DNA from: Ctena decussata
Taxonomy: Eukaryota; Mollusca; Bivalvia; Lucinida; Lucinidae
Assembly (NCBI GenBank): GCA_963989385.1
Contig: OZ022501.1
Span: 98,502,979-98,566,978 of the forward strand
Direction: 5' to 3'
DNA: 64,000 bases
Shown here in pieces: positions 23,805-34,489 of the stretch. The number at the start of each line of letters is the position of its first letter. The stretch's first letter is position 1. The notes below the pieces were generated by a model. The model searched no databases, was not told the DNA's origin, and saw only the letters and a list, made by a program, of their open reading frames with translations. Position numbers and translations under genes: made by a program.

Positions 23805-25030
23805 CGTCTGTCTGTCTGTCTGTCCATCTGTCCGTCCGTCATGATTTCGTGTCCGCTCCATAACTCTAAAACCGTTTGAGATATTGTCTCGAAACTTGGT
23901 ACTGTAGAACATCATCAGACAATGTGCGGAGAGAGAACAAGAACCGTAACTCTACCTACATATTATTGCTGAATTATGCCCCTTTGGAAATTTTTAGTAC
24001 GGAAACTGTGTCTTCTCCATAGCTTTGGAACCATTGGAGATATTTTCACGAAACTTGGTATAATTGTAAAACAGTATCAGACGATATACAGAGAACAAAA
24101 ACCTTCACTCTACTACATTTTTACTGAATAATGCCCTTTGTATTTTTTTGTACAGAAATGGTTTCTGCTCCATAATTCTGAAACCCTTTTAGATATTTTA
24201 CAATACTTGGTACAAATGTTAAGCATTATCAGACAATGTGCAAAGGACAAGAACCATAACTCCACTTACATTTTTTTTCCTGATTTATGCCCCTTAATAA
24301 TTTAAGTACGGCAATAGTGTCGGCTCCATAACTCTGAAATCGTTTTAGATATTTTTACGAAACTTGGTACAATTGTAAAGCATCATCAGACGATGTACAG
24401 AGAGAAAGAACCATAACTCTACCTACTAAATTACGCCCTTTGAAATTTTCAGAACGGAAATCATGCCAAATATATAACTGTGAAACTGTTTGAGATATTT
24501 TCACAAAAATTGGTACACATGTAAAACATCATTAGTCGATGTGCAGAGAACTCCACCTACATTTTATTGAATTATGCCCCTTTACAGTACGGAAATCGTG
24601 TCCGCTCCAAAACTGTAAATGTCCCAAAGATATTTTCATGAATGTTTGTGCAAATATAAAGCATTATCAGAGGTGTGCAGAGAATATAAAGCTGTAACTT
24701 CATTTACATTTTTTACAGAATTATGCCCCTTTGTAATTTCCAGTATAGAAATTGTTCCGTTGTCGAACTGTAAAATTATTGAAGAAATTTTCACAGACTT
24801 GGTACAAATATAACGCATCATCAGACAATATGCAGAGGAAAATAACCATAACTACACCTTCGTTTTTAACATACTTAAGCCCCTTTGTAATTTTAGGTAT
24901 CCGCTTTATAACTTTTAAGCCTTTGAATATAGTATCATAAAACTTGGTAAAAATATAAAGCAACATTAGATGATCTGAAAATGTGCAGAGTGCAAGAATG
25001 GTAACGCCGGTGTCCTGATTTACAGAGTTG
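23805..25030 (+). repeat. Degenerate ~150-bp tandem array with leading GTCT/GTCC microsatellite
   Basis: About eight units with TCCATAACTCTGAAACC, GATATTTTCACGAAACTTGG, AGCATCATCAGACGATGTGC, AGAACCATAACTCTACCTAC and TTATGCCCCTTT. A (GTCT)n/(GTCC)n stretch at 23807-23840 marks the start. Confidence 0.88.
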
Positions 25031-25639
25031 ATGCCCTTGTTTTAATCAGTCATGATTTTGTATTTTGCCCATATCTTAAGGACTCTACCAGAGGCTTACT
25101 TCCAAGCAACATAACAACATGATAATAGGAAGCTGTTTTTATTCCTGGTTGGGGACATATAACTTAAATGCTATCAACAGTCTCATAAAGGTGGGACCCT
25201 ATACGTTTCCATGTTTCTAGTTGAACTTTTTTAATCCTGTATATAAATTTAATTGATATGTTTCCTGTTTTGATTTTAAGGGGTTAGAAGTCTTTCATAT
25301 GAACTGAATAAATTTAATGTTAATGAACCACAGCAGAACACAGATCAATGGGTATGCACGAGCACAGTAGAAAAGAACACAGTGTCTAGGATCTGTCGAA
25401 CCGAATACCACACATTACCCAAAATACTAAAGGGAAAAACGAAAATAATAAAGACGGCGCACGAAAGGGTTGAGACTTTTTAAGGAATGAATTTCATTTT
25501 TATGCTGTTTATCGAAATATAAACTACACTGGGTCGCGTGCAAGGGACTTATTTTTAATACAGCTTTTCTTGTTGTTCTTTGATGCTGAGTGCTTATCTT
25601 GTTTCAACTTGGCTTTTACTCTTGATGTAGATGATTGTT

Positions 25640-27080
25640 GTTATGATCCATTGATGGTGTAGGGGACCAAATGACTTGTAAGTTTATTTGTATGATCCAT
25701 AAATGGTGTAGCGGACCAAATGACTTGTATGTTTATTGTTATGATCCATTGATGGCGTAGGGGACAAAATGACTTGTGTGTTTATTGCTATGATCCATTT
25801 ATGGTGTAGCGGACCAAATGACTGATATGTTTCTTATTATTATCCATTGATGGTGCAGCGGACCAAATGACTTGTATGTTTATTGTTATGATCAAATAAT
25901 GGTGTAGCCGACCAAATGACTTGTATATTTGTTGTTATGATCCATTGATGGTGTAGCAGACCATATTACTTGTAGGTTTATTTTTATGATCCATTAATGG
26001 TGTAGGGGACCAAATGACTTGTATGTTTATTGTTATGTTCCATTGATGCTGCAGTGGAAAAAATAACTTGTATGTTTATTGCTATGATCCATTGATGGTG
26101 TAGCGGACGAAATGACTTGTATGTTTATTGCTATGATCCATTAATGTTATAGCGGGCCGAATGACTGATATGTTTATTGCTATAATCCATTGACAGCGTA
26201 GCGGTCACAAGAACGTGTATGCTTATTGCTAGCATCCATTTATGGTGTGGTGGACTAAATGACTCGTATATTTAGTGTTATGATCTATTGATGATGTAAC
26301 GGACGAAATGACTTGTATATTTATTGTTATGATCCATTGATTGTGTAGCGGACCAAATGACTTGTAAGTTTACTTTTATGATCCGTTAATGATGTAGCGG
26401 ACCAAATGACTTGTATGTTAATTATTATGCTCCATTGATGGTGTAGCGGACCAAATGCCTTGTAAGTTTTTGATCCATTAATGGTGTAGCGGACGAAATG
26501 ACTTGTATATTTATTGTTAGGATCCATTGATAGTGTAGCGGACCAACTGACTTGTATGTGAATCAATGGTGTAGTGGGCCAAATTACTTGCATGTTTATT
26601 GTTGGGATCCGTTGATGGTGCAGCGGACCAAATGACCTGTATATTAATTGTTAGGGTCCATTGATTCTGTGGCGGACCAAATGACTTGTATGTTTATTGT
26701 TTGGATCTTTTGATGGTGTAGCGGACCAAATTACGTGTATGTTTATTGTTAGGATCCGTTGATCGTGTAGCGGACCAAATGACTTCTATGTTTATTGTAA
26801 TAATCCATTGATGGTGTTGCGGATCGAATGAATTGTATGTTTATAGTTAGGACGAATTAATGGTGTTGTGGACCAAATATATTGTATATTGTTATGATCC
26901 ATTGATGATGTAGCGGACCAAATGCCTCGTATGTTTATTGTTATGATCCATTGATGGTGTCGCGGACTAAATGACTGGTATGTTTATTGTTATGATCTAT
27001 TGCTGGTGTCGTGGACCAAATGACTGGTATGTTTATTGTTATGATTCATTGATGGTGTTGCGGACCAAATGACAGGTATG
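25640..27080 (+). repeat. 49-bp tandem array
   Basis: About 29 units of ATGATCCATTGATGGTGTAG + CGGACCAAATGACTTGTATG + TTTATTGTT, with moderate divergence. Sharp start; the right end passes into unique sequence near 27085. Confidence 0.94.
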
Positions 27081-27155
27081 TTTATGAAGAACAGCAGGAC
27101 TCAGGCCAAAGGTTATGGCAAAGAATGTCGATTTCAGACCCCGAGTTATATGTCT

Positions 27156-27440
27156 GAGCTGCGACACGACAAAACCAACAAAGTGGTTGTGCGCATACCG
27201 CAGACTCAGATCAGCCTGGGCATCCGCCTAGTCTGGCCTGAGTCTTCGCTGTCCCCATGAAGGTAGCTAAGACCCTTCCTTACCCTCTAAGCGCTTAGCG
27301 AAGAGTCTGATCGGACTGGACGGATGCCAAGGCTGATCTTATGCACCCGTCCAGTTTGATCAGAGTCTAAGCTGTCCGCATGAAGTTAGCTTAGACCCTT
27401 CACTGCCCTTTAAGCGCTTAGCAAAGAGTCTGATCGGACT
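27156..27440. mobile_element. Truncated, internally duplicated palindromic MITE
   Basis: Left end GAGCTGCGACACGACAAAAC is intact. The central GTCTGATC...TGTCCGCATGAAG section occurs twice, and the right inverted end is missing. It borders the truncated 3' end of the ZMYM1-like pseudogene. Confidence 0.8.
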
Positions 27441-27449
27441 GGGGCCTGC

Positions 27450-28807
27450 CCCGAGAAAATTTTGATGCTGGTCTGCGATCAGACCCCTGTTTGCAATTTT
27501 GTGGCGCCAAAGGTCAAGATCAGTGTTTACTGCATTTTCGTCAAGGAAAGGTGCATACTCCGTTTTTATCTCATCCCACATAACCGGAGTCAGCTGATCA
27601 ATTTTGTTAGAAAGAAGATACTGAGCCTTTATTCGTGAGTGCGGAACACAGAGCCTTTCTTCAAGTTCAGATCAAAGATGATCCATGAACGGAAAGAAAA
27701 TATTCAGCCGCCAGTATTCCTTAACTGTCGGAGATGGGACATTGTTTCGATGCTGTTGTCGACCAGCTATTATTGGACAGTGAACTACAACACTTTGCTG
27801 ATCCGCAAGAGTAGTCGCTGTTTCCCAATTTTCGTCAAAGTGTTGTGCATCATTCCTTTTTTGAAGCAGAACTTCATGCAGTGCCTGAGCATGCTCGGAT
27901 GCTTTGACAAGATCGCATGTTGGATCTTGCATTGCATTGGACAAGGGGTTCAGTGTATCTAGCGGCCTAGCAACTACACACAAAGCAATTTTGAAGTCAA
28001 ATGACAACATGGCTTTATGGAGTGATGAGGCGGTTGACATTGTTTTTGTATCATGGTTCGTTTGAAGGTCTCCGAGTGTCTCATCTATTGGCTCAAAATT
28101 CCTGAGGAAGGCTGAGACACTTTCGGAATTCTGAGACCACCTTAACGGACACAACTTTTTGAGCCTTTCAGCGTTTTGTCTGTGAGCTGAATATAGAGCT
28201 TGAAGTTTTGGTGAGTTAGTCAGAAAGAAGAAAATGTCTCCTACGACCGTAAACATAGACTGCACGAAAGCAATTCTGCAGGCATGACAGATGGCAAGAT
28301 TTAAGCAATGATTTCGACAGTGAACATATTTTTGCATCTGGATACTGCTCTGTAACCCTAGCCTGAACGCCTGTTATCTTACCTGCCATATTGCTCGCAC
28401 CATCGTACCCCTGACCAACAATAAAGCCTAAATTTAAACCATGCTTCCTGATTTCTGTCATCAGCAGCTCTTTGGGTGCCTCTCCAGTTATGCTTTGTGT
28501 CGAGACAAATGACAGAAATTCTTCACTGACAGTGTGCACATCAGCATCAGACTTTTCTGTGAATTGTACGCAGAATGCAAACTGTTCTACATTACTTACA
28601 TCTGCAGACTCGTTTGCCATTACAGTGAAGTACTGTGCAGAACGACATCGTTCAGTAATTGAATTTGATATTTGTTTGCCACAGAGACTGATAAACTCGT
28701 TCTGAATTTCAGGAGATAAATATTTTGCATGTTTTGGTGCGGTGGAAATGTGCTCTCAATAAATCATCTTTCTCTGCCCTGTAATTCAAAATGGCCCTAA
28801 AATTACC
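27450..28807 (-). pseudogene. hAT RNase H-like catalytic segment of the ZMYM1-like pseudogene
   Basis: After the LTR insertion the protein continues with FRAILNYRAEKDD, ITERCRSAQYFTVMANESAD and GLNLGFIVGQGYDGASNMAG, the last being the signature around the second catalytic Asp of hAT-like transposases. YVHCRNHCLNLAI and the LCPLRWS motif follow. A frame change occurs between AHF and STAPKHAKYL (near 28750) and another at the five-base run 28329-28333. A TGA at 27672-27674 interrupts the conserved FMDHL/SELEERL block. Recognisable sequence stops around 27450. Confidence 0.8.
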
Positions 28808-28979
28808 TGTAGTATCTTTAGATATAGCTGTGATGTCATGACGTAACCTTGCAAGCGACGTTAGTTTCTTAGTTACATTGTATGTCTAATAGTCAAGAAG
28901 AGCACATTATTTAGTCAGCTGTGTTTTGTTGATTAATAACATAACCCAGACGGGCTTCGGCCCGTCTTGGGTTATTACA
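28808..28979 (+). repeat. 5' LTR of the non-autonomous element
   Basis: It begins TGTAGTATCT and ends GTTATTACA. It carries palindromic CRE-like TGACGTAA sequence near its start and a GC-rich hairpin with a TTCG loop near its end (28949-28975). It differs from the 3' LTR by a 13-bp indel and a handful of substitutions, so the insertion is not brand new. Confidence 0.88.
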
Positions 28980-28980
28980 T

Positions 28981-28992
28981 TGGCGACGAGGA
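28981..28992 (+). other. tRNA primer-binding site
   Basis: TGGCGACGAGGA follows the 5' LTR after a single T. It complements the 3' end of animal Ser-tRNA(GCT) including CCA, the expected minus-strand primer for many metazoan LTR elements. Confidence 0.8.
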
Positions 28993-29239
28993 TAAAGAGG
29001 TTGGGGAATTATCTAGATGATCAATACAGAACATAAAGAACAAAGATATTGGACAGAAATTGAACAGAAAATAAAGGAAGAAGAAATCAGAAGACAAAGT
29101 GACAGAACTATGGGAAGGAAACAGAAGAAAACAAGATAAGAAGTAACTTTAGAAAAAAAACAAAAAGCTTAAAGAAGATAATTATAGAAATCTTAAGAAT
29201 AATCAGAGCAGAAGCAAGCCACAATAAAGAAGACATCGA

Positions 29240-30650
29240 TAATGAGGGTTATAGGCAACCCACAAGAGAGAAGACATAGAGGTTGATAAGCAACCCACAC
29301 TAGAGAAGACATAGAGGGTTATAGGCAACCCACACTAGAGAAGTCATAGAGGGTTATAGGCAACCCACACTAGAGAAGACATAGGGGGTTATAGGCAACC
29401 CAACACTAGAGAAGACATAAGGGGTTATAGGCAACCCAACACTAGAGAAGACATAGAGGGTTATAGGCAACCCAACACTAGAGAAGTCATAGAGGGTTAT
29501 AGGCAACCCATACTAGAGAAGTCATAGAGGGTTATAGGCAACCCACACTAGAGAAGACATAGGGGGTTATAGGCAACCCAACACTAGAGAAGACATAGGG
29601 GGTTATAGGCAACCCAACACAAGAGAAGTCATAGAGGGTTATAGGCAACCCACACTAGAGAAGTCATAGAGGGTTATAGGCAACCCAACACTAGAGAAGA
29701 CATAGGGGGTTATAGGCAACCCAACACTAGAGAAGACATAGAGGGTTATAGGCAACCCAACACTAGAAAAGTCATAGAGGGTTATAGGCAACCCACACTA
29801 GAGAAGTCATAGAGGGTTATAGGCAACCCACACTAGAGAAGACATAGGGGGTTTTAGGCAACCCACACTAGAGAAGACATAGAGGGTTATAGGCAACCCA
29901 CACTAGAGAAGACATAGGGGGTTATAGGCAACCCAACACTAGAGAAGACATAAGGGGTTATAGGCAACCCAACACTACAGAAGACATAGAGGGTTATAGG
30001 CAACCCAACACTAGAGAAGTCATAGAGGGTTATAGGCAACCCATAATAGAGAATCCATAGAGGGTTATAGGCAACCCACACTAGAGAAGACATAGGGGGT
30101 TATAGGCAACCCAACACTAGAGAAGACATAGGGGGTTATAGGCAACCTAACACTAGAGAAGTCATAGAAGGTTATAGGCAACCCACACTAGAGAAGTCAT
30201 AGATGGTTATAGGCAACTCAACACTAGAGAAGACATAGGGGGTTATAGGCAACCCAACACTAGAGAAGACATAGAGGGTTATAGGCAACCCAACACTAGA
30301 GAAGTCATAGAGGGTTATAGGCAACCCACACTAGAGAAGTCATAGAGGGTTATAGGCAACCCACACTAGAGAAGACATAGGGGGTTATAGGCAACCCACA
30401 CTAGAGAAGACATAGAGGGTTATAGGCAACCCACACTAGAGAAGTCATAGAGGGTTATAGGAAACCCACACTAGAGAAGACATAGGGGGTTATAGGCAAC
30501 CCAACACTAGAGAAGACATAGGGGGTTATAGGCAACCCAACACTAGAGAAGACATAGAGGGTTATAGGCAACCCAACACTAGAGAAGAAAGAGGGTTTTA
30601 AGCAACCCACAATTGAGAAGACCTAGAGGGTTATAGGCAACCCAGAAACA
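29240..30650 (+). repeat. 35/36-bp tandem array inside the LTR element
   Basis: About 39 head-to-tail units of the type GGTTATAGGCAACCCA followed by (A)CACTAGAGAAG and a (A/T)CATAG(A/G)GG end. Unit length alternates between 35 and 36 bp through CCCACAC versus CCCAACAC. Units degrade on the right between 30590 and 30880. There are no unique spacers, so it is a satellite-like array and not a CRISPR. Confidence 0.95.
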
Positions 30651-31242
30651 GAACAGAGAGGGGTACATGCAACCCAGAAACATAGCAGAGCGGGTTATAG
30701 GCAACCCAGAAAAACAAAGCAGAAAGGGTTATATACAGCCCAGAAACAGAGCAGACAGGGTTAGAGGCAGCCCGGAAATGAAACCGGCGGATTGTAGGCT
30801 ACCAAGAAAACAAACTTCATAGAGGATTATAGGAAGCCCGGCAATGGACTACAGCGGGTTTTGGCAACCCGGAAGTAAACAGAAGATGTCAGTAGAGGCA
30901 GCAAGAATATACAATTAGAGACAAAAAGGTGCCATTATTGACATAATGAGTTCAAAGAAAAACAAGACAAATTTAAGACAAATTTAAGAGGAGAAAATAC
31001 CATCACATAAGAATGACCAGACGGTGGAAATGAGGTGTAAGAATGGCGCTAACCAAGGCAGAAAATATTAAAGAATAAATAAAGAGACAATCCGAAAAAC
31101 ATTGTGGTGCATTTTGGAATACAGGTTGTAATTGCATTCTTTGCTCCTTTTTAGGATATTAAAACGCCTGATACCTTAACACGGAATCTGACACTGTTCT
31201 CGTTTAATATAGACTAGCTGTCTTTTGAAAGAAATGCAGAAA

Positions 31243-31401
31243 TGTAGTATCTTTAGATATAGCTGTGATGTCATGACGTAACGTCGCAAGCGACGTTTGT
31301 TTCTTAGTTACATTGTATGTCTAATAGTCAAGTTAGTCAGCTGTGTTTTGTTGATTAATAACATAACCCAGACGGGCTTCGGCCCGTCTTGGGTTATTAC
31401 A
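31243..31401 (+). repeat. 3' LTR of the non-autonomous element
   Basis: The second terminal repeat, lacking a 13-bp stretch present in the 5' LTR but otherwise nearly identical, including the TTCG hairpin. It is followed directly by the TTACC target duplication. Confidence 0.88.
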
Positions 31402-31406
31402 TTACC

Positions 31407-31925
31407 CTTATCTTCTGTCTTTCCTCGTAAAGCTATGTTTTGTCGACCACAAACTAAAACTGCTCCAATAATAGATGTCAGTATTTCTCTGTTCTTTTTA
31501 ACCTTATTTTTGTAGGCATTTGAGCCAAACTCTAAAATGCCTTGTTCTATCTGACAGCAGTTATTAACGAAACTTTTTGCTCTGAAAGCTGCGTTTTGGT
31601 GGTCTTGAGATTTTGCATGGGAGTCTGCAAGCCTTTTAGCATTACTCCAGTCTATCAAAGGGCGGGTGACAAGGATATTGTCTGCATGACTGAATATCAC
31701 GCAGGGGGCACAAAAGACTCCATCAACACATGGACTGTACCTCAAAAAGGGATACAGAGATTCATTAAATACAAAATCTGAAACTCGTCTGCTCATTTGA
31801 CCTAACTCACGCAAAGGTGCTTTCCAGCCCTTTAATGGTTGGAATCTTGAAGTTAACGCTTCCAGCTTTTGAGTGTCTGCCAAAGAAAATCTTTCTGAAA
31901 AATGCAGCTTACCTATGTCAAAAAA
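31407..31925 (-). pseudogene. TTF-type zinc-finger segment of the ZMYM1-like pseudogene
   Basis: This segment encodes GWKAPLRELGQMSRRVSDFVF, then SLYPFLRYSPCVDGVFCAPC and VIFSH, then a W-rich stretch and HAKSQDHQNA. That is the Cys/His pattern of the TTF-type zinc finger that precedes hAT-like domains in ZMYM1 and related proteins. The frame runs into the LTR element at 31401, where the following codons are element sequence and not gene sequence. The protein resumes at 28807 with GNFRAILNYRAEKDDLL. Confidence 0.8.
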
Positions 31926-32302
31926 TGATGGACTTTATATAAAGCCGCGGACGCTACAGATACACATTTGGAGTCAGTCGCTTCATTACAGGAAATTTCG
32001 GATTGATGTGACAGTGTTTCCTCCTGAAAACTTCCAAGAAATCTGATTGATTCGTCAGCAGAACATGACGTAGCTGATGCCTCTACTGACTCCAAGTTTT
32101 GGCTTGGATTTAAGTCAGTTCTTGGGAGCTTCGGCTGATTGCTCTCCACTTTTGTAGGCTGGGAGGAAGCGAAACCGGGGCTTTCTCTCTGAACAGTTTG
32201 TTCATTTGCACCAGTTTTAAGGTCCCCTTGAGGGTCGCCTTTGGGCTTAAATGTTTGAAAGATTGACATTTGGCTAGGAAGCTGGGCTAATCTACGCTTC
32301 AT
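31913..32302 (-). pseudogene. N-terminal leader of the ZMYM1-like pseudogene
   Basis: An ATG-started 129-codon frame, rich in Ser, Gln, Pro and Glu and low in complexity, like the linker before the zinc finger in ZMYM1-like proteins. Near its end it reads ALYKVHHF, then LT and a stop. One more T in the adjacent homopolymer would put it in frame with FDIGKLHFSERF of the next segment, so the two are almost certainly one ancestral reading frame. Confidence 0.65.
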
Positions 32303-32402
32303 TCTTTCAAGATTTCAATCGGTCTGTTGTAGAAAGATAACAAAGGACATCAAATGAGAGAAAAAGCAACAGGCCTGTGATCTGTTTGTAACAGACGGAT
32401 TG

Positions 32403-32674
32403 GTTGGTTGGTTGATTTGATGCTTAACGTCCACGGTAAACAACTAAGGTCATTTCGGGACGGTCAGTTAACCTAACCACACTATTCCTGGGCAGGCTTA
32501 GACCTCCTAAGCGGTTAACCAGTACTAAGCGCACATACTTTCGCCAGTAACTGACAACTGCCCTTCTTGAATCAGCGGAAGGAGAAACGAAAGTATGTGG
32601 CCAGACCGGGATTCGAACCCAGGACCTCTGACTTACGAATCAGGTGCCCTACTGATTGCGCTACCCGGCCCGGC
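32403..32674 (-). mobile_element. tRNA(Thr)-like SINE (family 2) with 13-bp target duplication
   Basis: On minus it starts GGGCCGGGTAGCGCAATCAG (A box) with a near-cloverleaf head, a CTGATTCGTAA anticodon-arm-like stretch and the B box GGTTCGAATCC. The body ends in a (CCAA)n tail. AACAGACGGATTG flanks it exactly at 32390-32402 and 32675-32687. It lies about 100 bp upstream of the ZMYM1-like pseudogene start. The extra base in the anticodon arm and the long body rule out a working tRNA gene. Confidence 0.9.
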
Positions 32675-32962
32675 AACAGACGGATTGACTAGCAATGTCA
32701 GTAAATATCGGTAGCCTACACAGAAACTTTTAGTCAAAAATCAGCAAACTCATTCAGTAAAATACTTGGGAATAAAATTTTACCAAGCGTTTGTTAGTCA
32801 CAGAGACAAGCTGTGGTGTGCTGTCCTTGTAAGACTGACCTTCCTACACCACGATCGCTAGTGACGTCATTGCACTGAAGTCAACTGTGGCGTCATTTCT
32901 GACATCGGTGATTTCGGCTAATTTACGAACAGACACGGACGGACAATCCATGATGTAATGAT

Positions 32963-33048
32963 AGATTTGTGATTTCTTATGTACAGCGCTACAACCGATT
33001 TAATCAGTTGTAGCGCTGTATTTTCAAAACATAAGAAATCACAAATCT
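32963..33048. repeat. Two-tier hairpin
   Basis: Outer arms AGATTTGTGATTTCTTATGT and its exact complement. Inner arms ACAGCGCTACAAC and GTTGTAGCGCTGT with an 11-nt loop. Only a short bulge separates the tiers on one side. Confidence 0.85.
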
Positions 33049-33341
33049 GATCAGGTTTGCTTTTGAAGCAATTTCACGAGAATAGAAAACAGAAAATGTC
33101 ATTTAAAAATACAACTTAAGGAAACTTCGACCTATTTGCGAGATTTTACATTATGGACGTGCGTATGGTGTGTAATGGGCGCTACGCCCTTGGATCATAC
33201 ATTTTGATTGTAGCCTGTCTAATCGGATTTGTAGATCCCAGAATCAGTTTGGACAGAATGTTGTTGTACCCTATCTAATCGGCTTTGTAGATCCCAGAAT
33301 CAGTTTGGGCAGAATAAATGTAACACTCATTAACTGTGTTA

Positions 33342-34486
33342 AGGCCCTGTCACACTACAACGTTTCAGACAACGTATGCCAACGTATGAAAAATTTATTT
33401 TAATACGCTGGCATACTGGAGATAAATTAAAACATCAAACAGCAGCCGGTTTTGGAACGCACACATAGCGTACTGAAACGTATAAATAACTTATTCACAA
33501 CTTATCCCTGGCGTATACATAACTTATACAAGCGTATAACAGCGTGTTCCCAGCGTATCTGTAGCGTTCTTGTCTTATGCCGAACGCATGCACAACGTTA
33601 GTCTAACTTACGCCGACCTTATGTATAGCGTGTTGGAGCGTGCTTCGACGATCAGATGTAAAGTGACGGCTCTCTACAACACTTTTTATTGTAGTGACGT
33701 TGATCGATGGACATGCATAAAGAACGAACTTTGCAGGTAGTAGCTGACCACCTGCATGCCTACCGTCGTTCCAATCATCACCCGACTGCCGTGCCTACGA
33801 TGGTAGCCAACCTCTCTCTCGCGCAGACTCCAATGCCTCTTTAGTGGTCCGTGGCGGCATCTGCAGCAGCTGTGGTGGCATCTGAAGTATTAACCCACTC
33901 TCAAGCCCCAAAACGACAAGCAGAAGCGGTCCAAGAGAATTCCTTATTTAAAAGTGATGAATTGCTGATCTGTATCCAGTATATATAGCTGAAGCCCAGG
34001 TCGCTGGCAGATATGTTACCTAAATACGCTCAGTGCGTTCGTGATACGTTGAATAAGTTCTAAGGTCGTCAGGCATAGGTTGGATACGTTCTGGATACGT
34101 TCGGTATAAGTTACAGGTAAGTTACCTATAAGTTAGAAATGAGTTACGCGTACGCTCCACAATGGACCTGCTGGCTGCCGACGTATGTCAACGTATGGTT
34201 AACTTACAAGTTAGTTACGTGCATGAACGTATGCATAACTTACCTGTTGCGTACACCAAACTTATGACTAACTTATAAACAATACGTCGGCGTACGCTGA
34301 AAATTTTATGCATGCACAAAATTTTGGGCCGCATTCGACGTACAACAACTTATACCAACGTCTTTGAGCGTGCTCGTAACTTGTTCATAACGTACCCCTA
34401 ACTTATCCAACGTACACCAGCGTGTTTACTAAATTTCTCATACGTCGGCATACGCTGATGCTATACGTCACTGTGTGACAGCCACA
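33342..34486. mobile_element. 1.1-kb TIR element saturated with CGTATG/AACTTAT motifs, TTA target duplication
   Basis: Left AGGCCCTGTCACACTACAAC and right complement TGTGGCTGTCACACAGTGAC lead into shared TATGCCAACGTATGA-like sequence, about 55 bp of imperfect TIR. TTA flanks it at 33339-33341 and 34487-34489, the duplication expected for PIF/Harbinger elements. The interior has dozens of GCGTAT/AACGTA/CTTAT motifs in both orientations and no ORF. Confidence 0.8.
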
Positions 34487-34489
34487 TTA

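Larger units (their letters stand above)
28808..31401 (+). mobile_element. Non-autonomous LTR retroelement filled with a tandem array (TRIM/LARD-like)
   Basis: Two direct repeats with TG...CA ends flank 2.26 kb of non-coding sequence: 28808-28979 (172 bp) and 31243-31401 (159 bp). The 13-bp difference is one indel. The element is bounded by TTACC at 28803-28807 and 31402-31406, a perfect 5-bp target duplication. One base after the left LTR comes TGGCGACGAGGA (28981-28992), complementary to the 3' end of a Ser-tRNA (GCT type, ...CCTCGTCGCCA). A weak purine tract lies at 31227-31242. No gag or pol is present; most of the interior is a 35/36-bp tandem repeat. Enzymes must have come from another element. 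It lies antisense in the ZMYM1-like pseudogene. Confidence 0.9.
27450..32302 (-). pseudogene. ZMYM1-like / hAT-transposase-derived gene, broken and split by an LTR element
   Basis: Read on the minus strand, four segments give successive parts of one protein of the ZMYM1-like, hAT-derived family: a Ser-rich leader, a TTF-type zinc finger, then a DUF4371/hAT RNase H-like region. Lesions: a frame change at a T6 run (A6 on plus, 31920-31925), the LTR element at 28808-31401, a frame change near 28746-28752, another at a five-base run (28329-28333), and an in-frame TGA at 27672-27674 inside the FPFMDHL-SELEERL block. The C-terminal dimerisation domain is missing, and homology stops near a palindromic repeat ending about 27440. 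Two frame changes lie in homopolymers, so sequence error could account for those. The LTR insertion, the TGA and the truncation make it a pseudogene regardless. Confidence 0.82.

Noticed and set aside
25640..27080. Second regularly spaced array as a possible CRISPR or coding repeat
   Set aside because: Whole 49-bp units repeat without spacers; open frames there arise from repetition and contain stops in most units.
29240..30650. CRISPR-like regular array
   Set aside because: Units are 35/36 bp head-to-tail with no unique spacers, and the surrounding DNA is animal and LTR-bounded.
31308..31401. C-terminal 31 codons of the zinc-finger segment frame
   Set aside because: They are translated LTR sequence; the true continuation of the protein is at 28807 on the other side of the LTR element.
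32595..32674. tRNA-Thr gene on the minus strand
   Set aside because: An extra base in the anticodon arm, an attached 190-bp body, a (CCAA)n tail and a 13-bp target duplication show it is a SINE.
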